Shown here: in pieces, positions 1-5,439 of the stretch | How positions within the stretch are numbered: position 1 is the stretch's first letter | Layout of the letters: every line of letters starts with the position of its first letter | From: Synergistaceae bacterium | GTDB taxonomy: Bacteria > Synergistota > Synergistia > Synergistales > Synergistaceae | Direction: 5' to 3' | DNA: 5,467 nucleotides | Assembly (NCBI GenBank): GCA_028702015.1 | Contig: JAQVPO010000099.1 | Coordinates: 1-5,467 of the forward strand | The notes under the pieces: model-generated | Databases searched by the model: none | Seen by the model: only the letters and a program-made list of their open reading frames with translations | What the model was told of the DNA's origin: nothing | Program-made: the position numbers and the translations under genes

Positions 1-1151
1 CCCTTATGAAGAAGGTCGGGTATGCTCCGCATTATGCCGGTGCAGTTGAAGCATGCGCATCGACAGGCGGACAGCTTATGCCGCCTATAATGGGGGCAGG
101 AGCCTTCATTATGAGTGAATTTCTCGGAGTTTCTTATCTGTCTATTGCCGCTGCAGCGATAATTCCTGCTATGGTCTACTACACGGCTATCTTTACAAAT
201 GTCCATGTCCGTGCAAAAAAACAGAAGCTTCAGGGACTCCCCAAAGATCAGCTTCCCGTTCTCAGGGAAATAATGAAGACTGACGGACATCTTCTTGTCC
301 CGGTCATAGTGATCATTGCTACGCTTTTGATGAAGTATACTCCGCTGCGTGCCGGGTTTATAGGTGTTGTCTCAGTTATAATAGTCAGCTCGCTTAAGCA
401 GAAAACCAGAATGAACATCCGCACCCTGATCAATGCGCTGGAAGAAGGAGCCCGGGGCGCTCTGGGGGTTGCTCTCGCATGTGCTCTTGTTGGATTTATT
501 GTGGGCACTTCCTCGCTTACTTCACTGGGCCTTACTATTTCCAATAACATAATAGATATCTCAGGCGGAAATCTTCTGCTGACTTTGATGATGGCCATGC
601 TGGCATGTGTGGTGCTTGGAATGGGGCTTCCTACAACTGCCAACTATATTGTGTGCAGCACCATTATTGCCCCTGCCCTGATCGGAATGAATGTATTGCC
701 GCTGGCAGCGCATCTTTTCGTCTTCTATTTCGGGATCATGGCGGACCTAACTCCTCCCGTATGCCTTGCAGCCTTCACAGGGGCCGGCATAGCCGGAGCA
801 AGCCCTGCCAAGACAGGTTTTACGGCTACAAAGATAGCGCTGACTTCCTATCTTATGCCCTATATGTTCGTATATAATCCGATGCTGCTTATGCAGAACA
901 TAATTCCCTACGAGCTCTTTATTCTCGTTGTTTCTGCACTGCTTGGCGTTGTGGTCCTTGCCGGGGCGCTTGAGGGATGGATGTTCCGTTTCCTGAACAA
1001 GCTGGAACGTATTGTGCTAGGTCTTGCTGCTCTTGTAGCTATCCACCATAACATGGCGCTGAGTCTTGGAGCGACAGTTGCTATAATCATCCTGATGGTC
1101 TATCTTAAAAAGACAGCTAAAAAAGAGGAGATACTTGCTGCGGTAAACTAG
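1..1151 (+). CDS. TRAP transporter fused permease (DctQM/4TM-12TM type), C-terminal part
   Basis: Integral inner-membrane permease of a tripartite ATP-independent periplasmic (TRAP) transporter, which uses an ion gradient to import organic acids or related solutes delivered by a periplasmic binding protein. The reading frame is open to the left edge (codon 3-5 is Leu), so the Met codon at 6 is probably internal; about 382 residues are visible, whereas fused permeases of this family are usually well over 600. Counting from that Met, the family hallmark ASTGGQLMPPIMGAGAF lies at 18-34, and a second DctM block follows at 205-275: GMGLPTTANYIV, then ADLTPPVCLAAFTGAG and ASPAKTGFTATK. Hydrophobic segments run through most of the protein (for example 42-64, 96-130, 152-178, 190-240, 303-325, 336-366), and the protein ends in a Lys/Glu-rich tail. 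The substrate cannot be read from the sequence, and the binding protein is not in the window. The family call is firm; the small-subunit fusion is inferred from the style of the DctM part. Confidence 0.93.
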   Translation, partial: LMKKVGYAPHYAGAVEACASTGGQLMPPIMGAGAFIMSEFLGVSYLSIAAAAIIPAMVYYTAIFTNVHVRAKKQKLQGLPKDQLPVLREIMKTDGHLLVPVIVIIATLLMKYTPLRAGFIGVVSVIIVSSLKQKTRMNIRTLINALEEGARGALGVALACALVGFIVGTSSLTSLGLTISNNIIDISGGNLLLTLMMAMLACVVLGMGLPTTANYIVCSTIIAPALIGMNVLPLAAHLFVFYFGIMADLTPPVCLAAFTGAGIAGASPAKTGFTATKIALTSYLMPYMFVYNPMLLMQNIIPYELFILVVSALLGVVVLAGALEGWMFRFLNKLERIVLGLAALVAIHHNMALSLGATVAIIILMVYLKKTAKKEEILAAVN

Positions 1152-1172
1152 AGTCATCAACCTGTTTTTTCG

Positions 1173-1204
1173 GCGCTCCCTTATTTGGAAGGGAGCGCTT
1201 TTTT
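1173..1204 (+). terminator. Intrinsic terminator after the TRAP permease gene
   Basis: A perfect 10-bp stem (GCGCTCCCTT at 1173-1182 pairing with AAGGGAGCGC at 1189-1198), with a 6-nt loop, is followed directly by six T residues. It starts 21 nt after the TRAP stop codon and should end that transcript efficiently. Its right arm overlaps the candidate -35 region of the next transcription unit. Confidence 0.93.
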
Positions 1205-1214
1205 ATTGTATACT
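1185..1214 (+). promoter_or_regulatory. Candidate sigma70-type promoter for the AbrB/acyltransferase/nuclease unit
   Basis: TTGGAA at 1185-1190 (4 of 6 consensus positions) lies 18 bp upstream of TATACT at 1209-1214 (5 of 6). Initiation would fall near 1220, leaving a leader of about 20 nt that contains the ribosome binding site of the GTG start at 1240. The -35 box lies in the loop and right arm of the preceding terminator. The -10 match is good and the -35 match is weak, so this is a prediction. Confidence 0.45.
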
Positions 1215-1227
1215 TGGCGATAGAAAT

Positions 1228-1234
1228 GGGGGAG
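1228..1234 (+). promoter_or_regulatory. Ribosome binding site that decides the AbrB-family start
   Basis: GGGGGAG lies 5 nt upstream of GTG 1240. The more upstream in-frame GTG at 1234 overlaps this site and would have no usable spacing, so 1240 is preferred. Confidence 0.7.
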
Positions 1235-1239
1235 TGCGT

Positions 1240-1734
1240 GTGGATCCAAATTACATCGTACTTTTTGCTGTTATGGGAGGAAGCGCTGTTGGCTACAAAC
1301 TGGGATTTCCAGCAGGAGCAATGGTTGGCGGTCTTATTGCAGGTCTTATCATCAAAGCTGTTATGCATATGGGGCTTGACCCAAGGCTTGACTGGCTCTC
1401 GTGGATATCACAGGCTCTTGTTGCATATGTAATAGTGAGGGGAAGCGATTTTTCTTCTATTGCAGAGATCCCCAGATACCTGCCGGCAGCTGTGGCGTAC
1501 AGCTTTTCTCTGCTGATCTTCACACTTGGGCTTGCCTGGATCTTCTCAAAGCTGTGCAAAATGGATTTCCTCACATCTCTCTTTGCAACGACCCCAGGCG
1601 GACTGACAGGAATTGCAATTGTTGCAGTTGATATAGGCGCAGACCCCACCATATCAGTCTTGTTCAATATATGCAGAATAGTCACGATACTTATTTTAGT
1701 TCCGATAATTGCCAATGTTATAGTTAGATACTGA
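1240..1734 (+). CDS. AbrB-family (PF05145/COG3180-type) membrane protein, single-repeat form
   Basis: Small hydrophobic membrane protein of 164 residues, related to the membrane 'AbrB/ammonia monooxygenase-like' family; despite the name this is not the DNA-binding AbrB. Visible hallmarks are the N-terminal glycine-rich helix pair (GFPAGAMVGGLIAGL, 22-36), the central region around WISQALVAYVIVRGSDF (55-71) that enters the second half of the repeat, a helix at 82-104, and the signature TTPGGLTGIAIVAVDIGAD (117-135) followed by a last helix at 138-162. Family members are commonly about 350 residues with two copies of this unit; this protein has one, and the TGA stop is followed in frame by TAA TAA, so it is not a simple read-through truncation. 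Start chosen from the Shine-Dalgarno site. The acyltransferase gene begins 37 nt after the stop, so co-transcription is likely. Its function is not established; transport or a membrane structural role is only a guess. Confidence 0.82.
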   Translation: MDPNYIVLFAVMGGSAVGYKLGFPAGAMVGGLIAGLIIKAVMHMGLDPRLDWLSWISQALVAYVIVRGSDFSSIAEIPRYLPAAVAYSFSLLIFTLGLAWIFSKLCKMDFLTSLFATTPGGLTGIAIVAVDIGADPTISVLFNICRIVTILILVPIIANVIVRY

Positions 1735-1760
1735 TAATAATTTGATGCACCGAGGAAAAT

Positions 1761-1764
1761 GGAG
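1761..1764 (+). promoter_or_regulatory. Ribosome binding site that decides the acyltransferase start
   Basis: GGAG is 7 nt upstream of ATG 1772. The earlier in-frame TTG 1742 and ATG 1745 have no purine-rich site at a usable distance, so translation most likely begins at 1772. Confidence 0.7.
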
Positions 1765-1771
1765 ATTTTTC

Positions 1772-2677
1772 ATGAGACGTAATAAGATGAATGATAAACA
1801 GTCTTTTATATGGTTTGCACTTTCAGCCTTTAGAAAAATAGTTATGATCATGCCGCATCGTGCGGCAGTTATGCTTGGCGGTATCATAGGCTTCATACTG
1901 CCGCTATTTACACGAAATAAGCTGAAAGAAGCTACGGATCGCTGTGCCAGAGTTCTTGCTGTCCCCCGCAATGAGGCTGCGCGTATAGTAAGGTGTGCGT
2001 ACAGAAATTTCGGCAGAACGGCTGCTGAATTTATAAGGACTCCTGTTATGGCTTCAAGGCTCGATGAAATAATCATAGTGTACGGTGAGGAAAACCTGCG
2101 TGAAGCTTACGAAGCGGGAAAAGGAGTATTTGTAGTAACGGCCCATATAGGCAACTGGGAATATGCAGGATCCTGGTGTGCACAGCACGGATATCCAATG
2201 AATGGTCTGGGAACGGATCAGCGGGATGAGAGGATCACTGATCTTGTAATGGAACTGAGGAACTCAGGCGGGATGAAAGCGCTTGGCAAGGCTTCTGATC
2301 TCAAAGCAATGATAAAAGCACTTCAGTCAGGTGAAATTATCGCTGTTCCGGTGGACCAGGATGCTAAAAAGGCCGGCGTGGTATCTCCTTTCTTAGGATA
2401 TCCTGCCAGTACTCCTGTAGGAATGGCAAAACTAGCTGCCAAGCTTGGATGCGCAGTAGTTCCTGCATTCTGTTTAAGGTGGCTTGATACGCAAAAGCTT
2501 GAGCTGCATTTTCTTCCTGCTCTTAAAGGCAGAGAAGGTATGCCATACGGCAAGGATATCCAGAGCAGCATAGACGACTGCAATGAAATAATTTCAGAGT
2601 GGATAAGAAAATATCCCGATCAGTGGATGTGGATGTATCCCAGATGGGAATCAGTCGACCGGGGTGATCTTGATTAA
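1772..2677 (+). CDS. Lysophospholipid acyltransferase of the LpxL/HtrB (PF03279) family
   Basis: Predicted membrane-associated acyltransferase of 301 residues that transfers an acyl chain to a lipid acceptor, most likely in lipid A or related envelope lipid synthesis at the inner face of the cytoplasmic membrane. The N-terminus carries a basic/hydrophobic anchor (RKIVMIMPHRAAVMLGGIIGFILPLF, about 21-46, broken by the MPHRAA motif). The catalytic H-x4-E motif is clear: H125-IGNW-E130 in VVTAHIGNWEYAG. A second conserved block, AVPVDQDAKKAGVVSPFLG (191-209), contains D195 and D197, followed by PASTPVGMAKLAAKLGCAVVP (211-231). The C-terminus YPDQWMWMYPRW (281-292) matches the family's usual P-[DE]-Q-W-x-W end, with Tyr-Pro where His-Arg is commoner. 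Length is normal for the family. The next gene overlaps its last codons, which suggests translational coupling. The acyl donor and acceptor cannot be told from sequence; LpxL, LpxM or a phospholipid-directed homologue are all possible. Confidence 0.9.
   Translation: MRRNKMNDKQSFIWFALSAFRKIVMIMPHRAAVMLGGIIGFILPLFTRNKLKEATDRCARVLAVPRNEAARIVRCAYRNFGRTAAEFIRTPVMASRLDEIIIVYGEENLREAYEAGKGVFVVTAHIGNWEYAGSWCAQHGYPMNGLGTDQRDERITDLVMELRNSGGMKALGKASDLKAMIKALQSGEIIAVPVDQDAKKAGVVSPFLGYPASTPVGMAKLAAKLGCAVVPAFCLRWLDTQKLELHFLPALKGREGMPYGKDIQSSIDDCNEIISEWIRKYPDQWMWMYPRWESVDRGDLD
2661..2669 (+). promoter_or_regulatory. Ribosome binding site inside the acyltransferase 3' end
   Basis: GGGGTGATC resembles the extended anti-16S complement GGAGGTGATC with one base changed. 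It places TTG 2670 at about 5 nt spacing. The alternative GTG 2664 lies within this site and would add only two residues. Confidence 0.5.
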
Positions 2678-3092
2678 GTGCGGGATAGATCCGGGACGCT
2701 ATAAGATAGGTATAGCCTTTGCCGAAGGTGACAGGCTGCTCTTTTCTGCGATAATACCCAAATCTTCAGAGGATATTTTGTACAATTCGCTTAAGGAGAA
2801 GAATTGGGAGGCTCTTGATCAGTGGAAAAAAGAGGGAAACACCAAATGCCTCGAAGGTCTGGAGCTTGAAAAGATCTGTCTTGGCAACGGGACCTCTTCA
2901 GAAGAGATAAGCAGCCGCCTTGAAGGAACCTGTGATCTTGAGATCACAGACGAATACGGTACCACTCTTAAAGGGCGTGAAATGTACTGGAAGCTGCACC
3001 CGCCGAAAGGATTTTGGAAGCTGGTGCCCAGATCGCTGAGGACCCCGCCGAGAGACATAGATGATCTTGCTGCATGGATGATAATAAAATAA
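2670..3092 (+). CDS. YqgF/RuvX-like RNase H-fold nuclease, diverged
   Basis: Small protein of 140 residues (from TTG 2670) with features of the YqgF/RuvX family, which in characterised members acts as a Holliday-junction-type resolvase or pre-16S rRNA processing nuclease. The first strand carries GIDPGRYKIGIAF (5-17), with D7 as the expected first metal ligand. ICLGNGTSSEEI (69-80) corresponds to the central strand plus loop. ITDEYGTTLKGRE (92-104) matches the family's D-E-R-x-T-T motif, with Tyr96 in place of Arg. RDIDDLAAW (128-136) supplies the last acidic residue(s), D131 or D132. An aromatic, basic stretch, EMYWKLHPPKGFWKLVPRSL (104-123), lies between the last two motifs and is unlike textbook YqgF. 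The gene overlaps the end of the acyltransferase gene by 8 nt, so coupled translation is likely. I am fairly sure of the fold and unsure of the biological role; a second, canonical YqgF may exist elsewhere in the genome. Confidence 0.7.
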   Translation: MIKCGIDPGRYKIGIAFAEGDRLLFSAIIPKSSEDILYNSLKEKNWEALDQWKKEGNTKCLEGLELEKICLGNGTSSEEISSRLEGTCDLEITDEYGTTLKGREMYWKLHPPKGFWKLVPRSLRTPPRDIDDLAAWMIIK

Positions 3093-3123
3093 GGCAGGAA
3101 GCTCTTTCTGCCATCTGCCTTAT
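3089..3123 (-). terminator. Candidate intrinsic terminator for the minus-strand yerC transcript
   Basis: On the minus strand ATAAGGCAG pairs perfectly with CTGCCTTAT (plus-strand arms 3115-3123 and 3089-3097), followed by TTTATTAT. An inner alternative pairing, GGCAG with CTGCC, is also followed by TTATTTTATT. It lies 72 nt or more past the yerC stop and overlaps the stop codon of the convergent nuclease gene. On the plus strand the same hairpin lacks a T-run. Confidence 0.5.
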
Positions 3124-3174
3124 CAAAGAAAAACCTGCTCTGTATGCTGATCGATTATATAAAATATACGGCAG

Positions 3175-3204
3175 GCAACGATAACTCTGATCTTGCTATT
3201 TTTT
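3175..3204 (+). terminator. Candidate intrinsic terminator for the plus-strand acyltransferase/nuclease transcript
   Basis: GCAA (3175-3178) and GAT (3180-3182) pair with ATC (3190-3192) and TTGC (3193-3196). The C at 3179 is bulged and the loop is 7 nt. The stem is followed by TA and then six T residues (3199-3204). It overlaps the stop codon and lysine codons of the convergent yerC gene. The stem is short and AU-containing, so the strength is uncertain. Confidence 0.4.
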
Positions 3205-3516
3205 CTTCTTCTTGTCTTCCTCTTTTTGTCCTCCGGACAGTTTTGCCAGTACATCCCTGTAACCATCTGAACCGTACTCAACAAATTTTTTGACCCTGCT
3301 TATTGTCGCAGTGCTGGCCCCAGTTGCCTGTACTATCTGAGGATATGACATCCCCTTAAGGAGCAGGCTTGCCACCTGCAGCCTCTGTGCAAATGCTCTA
3401 ATCTCTGAAAAAGTGGCAACATCCTCAAGGAAACGGTAGGCTTCTTCCCTGTCTGTAATGGCCACTATTGAGTCGCAAAGCTGATCTGTGAATTCATCTT
3501 TCCACTCTAAAGACAT
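3196..3516 (-). CDS. yerC: YerC/YecD-family TrpR-like helix-turn-helix protein
   Basis: Predicted cytoplasmic DNA-binding protein of 106 residues, in the TrpR superfamily branch named for Bacillus YerC/YecD. The helical N-terminal part (WKDEFTDQLCDSIVAITDREEAYRFLEDV, 5-33, broken by turns) would form the dimer core. FSEIRAFAQRLQVASLLLKG (36-55) leads into the helix-turn-helix MSYPQIVQATGASTATISRVKK (56-77); the GASTATISRVK recognition helix and the following YGSDGYRDVL (81-90) are the family signature. The length is typical except for a charged tail that ends in five lysines. The start is supported by an excellent site on the minus strand, GGGAGGG, 7 nt before ATG. It is divergent from proS and convergent with the nuclease gene. 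Family members are presumed transcription regulators, and the ligand and targets are unknown; control of its own promoter or of proS is speculation. Confidence 0.92.
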   Translation of the reverse strand: MSLEWKDEFTDQLCDSIVAITDREEAYRFLEDVATFSEIRAFAQRLQVASLLLKGMSYPQIVQATGASTATISRVKKFVEYGSDGYRDVLAKLSGGQKEEDKKKKK

Positions 3517-3567
3517 GATTATACCCTCCCTATAGTAATGTGCTAAATACTTGCATCGTGTTATCTA

Positions 3568-3595
3568 AGAATACGATAAAATGATAAATTGTCAA
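3568..3595 (-). promoter_or_regulatory. Candidate promoter of yerC
   Basis: Reading the minus strand, a perfect TTGACA (plus coordinates 3595-3590) is followed after 16 bp by TATTCT (3573-3568; 4 of 6 consensus positions). The predicted start is near 3561, giving a leader of roughly 45 nt with the strong Shine-Dalgarno site at its end. Confidence 0.6.
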
Positions 3596-3641
3596 GAGAA
3601 AGTAAATTTTGCAGATAATTTGCTCTATACTGGGAGATAAA

Positions 3642-3650
3642 TGTTACAAT
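3642..3650 (+). promoter_or_regulatory. Candidate extended -10 promoter of proS
   Basis: TGTTACAAT fits the extended -10 form TGnTATAAT with one mismatch in the hexamer (TACAAT, 3645-3650). No good -35 box is seen; the closest is TTGCTC at 3620-3625, with an overlong 19-bp spacer. Initiation would be near 3657, giving a proS leader of about 55 nt. Confidence 0.55.
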
Positions 3651-3653
3651 AGC

Positions 3654-3671
3654 CTGCACAGTAAAGTGCAG
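3654..3671. repeat. 18-bp dyad at the proS transcription start region
   Basis: CTGCAC and GTGCAG are perfect 6-bp inverted arms separated by AGTAAA. The dyad begins 4 bp after the -10 box and spans the predicted start site, a usual place for a repressor operator. It could instead form a small hairpin in the 5' leader, although initiation at about 3657 would remove part of the left arm. Confidence 0.5.
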
Positions 3672-3711
3672 AGAGTAATATTTATTAAGGAAATAAGATG
3701 GAGGTAACCGG

Positions 3712-5154
3712 ATGGCTAAGAACATTACACCTAAAGAACAGGATTTTTCACAGTGGTATCTTGACGTGATACGTGCAGCAGAGATGGCTGATTACGCTCC
3801 GGTGCGCGGATGTATGGTAGTCCGACCTACCGGTTATTCATTATGGGAAATGATACAGAAACATTTTGACGAGGCTTTTAAGGAGAGCGGCCACGTAAAC
3901 GCCTCATTCCCTCTCCTTATACCGCAATCCTTCATGGAGAAAGAGGCTGAGCATGTTGAGGGTTTTGCTCCTGAGTGTGCTGTCGTTACTCACGCTGGCG
4001 GAGAAGAGCTTGAAGAACCGCTTATAGTAAGACCTACTTCAGAAACAGTTATCGGACACATGTACAGCAAGTGGGTGCAGTCATGGCGTGATCTGCCTAT
4101 ACTCATCAACCAGTGGGGAAATGTCATGCGCTGGGAGAAGCGTCCGAGACTTTTTCTCCGCACCTCTGAATTTCTCTGGCAGGAAGGTCATACGGCCCAT
4201 GCAACGAAAGAGGAAGCAGTTGAAGAGACTCTGATGATGCTTGATATCTACAGACGTATTATGGTGGAGGAGCTTGCTCTGCCGGTGCTTCCGGGTGAGA
4301 AAACAGAGGGAGAACGTTTTCCTGGTGCAGACAACACGTATACATGCGAGGCGATGATGAGCGACAAAAAAGCTCTTCAGGCTGGAACCAGCCACTATCT
4401 GGGACAAAATTTCTCCAAAGCTTTTGATATAAAGTTCCAGAATAAAAACGGGGAGATGGATTTCGCGCATACAACAAGCTGGGGAGTTTCAATGCGTCTG
4501 ATCGGGGCACTTATAATGACCCACTCAGATAATGACGGTCTGGTCCTGCCGCCAAGAGTTGCTCCGACAAAAGCTGTAATAATACCTATTTCGACTGATC
4601 CTGCTGTCTTTGACGGAGAGATCGTCCCGAAAGCCAAAGAACTTCAGAGAGCGCTTAACAAGGTTCTAGGCGGGCGTTTTGTCAGCGTTGATACACGGCA
4701 GCACCTTCGCCCGGGAGACAGATTTTTCTCCCATCTCCAGAAAGGGGTCCCGCTTCGTCTGGAACTTGGCGAAAGGGAATTCGGGACCGGCAAGGTCAAA
4801 GTTGTAAGGAGAGACACAGGAGAAAAAACGGATGTCATGTGGGAGGATCTCGAAAAACGTATTCCTGATATGCTTGATGAGATCCAGAAAAACCTCTTTG
4901 ACAGGGCATTGAAATTCAGAGAGGAGAACACGCATCAGGCAGCCACTATGACTGAATTCAAGGAAATTATTGAGAAAAAGGGCGGATTTATCGAAGTCTT
5001 CTTTGACGGGAGCAAGGATGATGAAAAAGCCATAAAGGAAGCTACAGGAGCAACTCCGAGGTGCTATCCTCTTGAATATTCTGCCGAAAGAGGAAAATGT
5101 TTTTACACCGGAAAAGACGGAGCCCGCAAGGCAATTTTTGCCAAAGCCTATTAA
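3712..5154 (+). CDS. proS: Proline--tRNA ligase, short archaeal/eukaryote-like (type 3) form
   Basis: Cytoplasmic class II aminoacyl-tRNA synthetase of 480 residues that activates proline with ATP and charges tRNA-Pro. The catalytic core includes VRPTSETVIGHMYSKW (106-121) for substrate binding, motif 2 with R150-TS-E153 in FLRTSEFLWQEGHTAHAT (148-165), TCEAMM (211-216), SHYLGQNFSKAF (227-238), and motif 3, GVSMRLIGALIMTHSD (258-273), with R262. The anticodon-binding domain follows (about 287-390, starting AVIIPI and including RPGDRFFSHLQKGVPLRLELG). The C-terminal domain typical of this type ends in the conserved FAKAY with a terminal Tyr480. The insertion/editing domain of the longer bacterial E. 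coli-type enzyme is absent, as expected for this form. GGAGGT lies 6 nt before ATG 3712. The C-terminal zinc site is degenerate: a single Cys463 remains in GKCFYTGK, and there is no upstream Cys pair. It appears to be monocistronic, with its own promoter and terminator. Confidence 0.98.
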   Translation: MAKNITPKEQDFSQWYLDVIRAAEMADYAPVRGCMVVRPTGYSLWEMIQKHFDEAFKESGHVNASFPLLIPQSFMEKEAEHVEGFAPECAVVTHAGGEELEEPLIVRPTSETVIGHMYSKWVQSWRDLPILINQWGNVMRWEKRPRLFLRTSEFLWQEGHTAHATKEEAVEETLMMLDIYRRIMVEELALPVLPGEKTEGERFPGADNTYTCEAMMSDKKALQAGTSHYLGQNFSKAFDIKFQNKNGEMDFAHTTSWGVSMRLIGALIMTHSDNDGLVLPPRVAPTKAVIIPISTDPAVFDGEIVPKAKELQRALNKVLGGRFVSVDTRQHLRPGDRFFSHLQKGVPLRLELGEREFGTGKVKVVRRDTGEKTDVMWEDLEKRIPDMLDEIQKNLFDRALKFREENTHQAATMTEFKEIIEKKGGFIEVFFDGSKDDEKAIKEATGATPRCYPLEYSAERGKCFYTGKDGARKAIFAKAY

Positions 5155-5238
5155 TATCTGATGATGGCATCCCTGACTATACTGTATTCAAAAAGAATCA
5201 GGGCAGCGCTTCAGTTAAGAAAACGCAAAAATAAAGAC

Positions 5239-5274
5239 AAAAGGGGACAGCCTCAGTAAAGCTCTCCCCTTTTT
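5239..5274 (+). terminator. Intrinsic terminator after proS
   Basis: AAAAGGGGA, a C mismatch, then AGC (5239-5251) pair with GCT, C, TCCCCTTTT (5261-5273). The loop is 9 nt and the T-run continues as TTTTTGTTTT. It lies about 85 nt after the proS stop; the intervening stretch holds no supported gene. Confidence 0.85.
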
Positions 5275-5365
5275 GTTTTATCCGGCGCCTTGTCAGCAGT
5301 TCATTGATTTGACATATTATTTGTATTGAAACAACAGGGGGAACACTTTATTTTTAAGTTTGCAC
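5275..5365. other. AT-rich spacer with nothing supported
   Basis: No coding frame with a ribosome binding site, no strong hairpin and no RNA gene is visible. An isolated TTGACA at 5309-5314 has no -10 partner at 15-19 bp. Confidence 0.5.
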
Positions 5366-5394
5366 TTGACAAATATCTGAAAATAAGATAAATT
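5366..5394 (+). promoter_or_regulatory. Candidate promoter for the gene at the right edge
   Basis: A perfect TTGACA (5366-5371) is followed after 17 bp by TAAATT (5389-5394; 4 of 6 consensus positions) in a very AT-rich stretch. Initiation near 5401 would leave a leader of about 39 nt before the ATG at 5440. Confidence 0.55.
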
Positions 5395-5439
5395 GCGAAA
5401 AATTTAATAGTGAATCAAACCGTTGAAGCGGAGATAAAG

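Noticed and set aside
248..643. Long minus-strand open frame opposite the TRAP permease gene
   Set aside because: It is antisense to a clearly conserved membrane protein, and its composition (Ser, Arg, Pro, Thr-rich) is typical of a shadow frame.
1742..1771. Upstream start (TTG 1742 or ATG 1745) for the acyltransferase
   Set aside because: There is no Shine-Dalgarno site at a usable distance, whereas ATG 1772 has GGAG at 7 nt.
1851..1867. GC-rich inverted repeat TGCCGCA-TCG-TGCGGCA
   Set aside because: It lies within the acyltransferase coding sequence and encodes its conserved MPHRAA stretch, so codon constraint or chance explains it well enough.
2931..2948. Reading the intragenic palindrome as a CRP site
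   Set aside because: The inner spacing is 8 instead of 6 bases, and the position is inside a gene, far from any promoter.
4081..4470. Minus-strand open frame opposite proS
   Set aside because: It is antisense to the conserved catalytic core of proS and shows no family features.
5161..5259. Short open frame of 33 codons including the stop, encoding a very basic peptide that ends in the proS terminator loop
   Set aside because: It has no ribosome binding site before its ATG codons and no recognisable family, and its last codons are the terminator stem; the Lys/Arg content follows from the A-rich sequence.
5309..5314. Isolated TTGACA as a second promoter after proS
   Set aside because: No -10-like hexamer is found 15-19 bp downstream; the TTGACA at 5366 is better placed.
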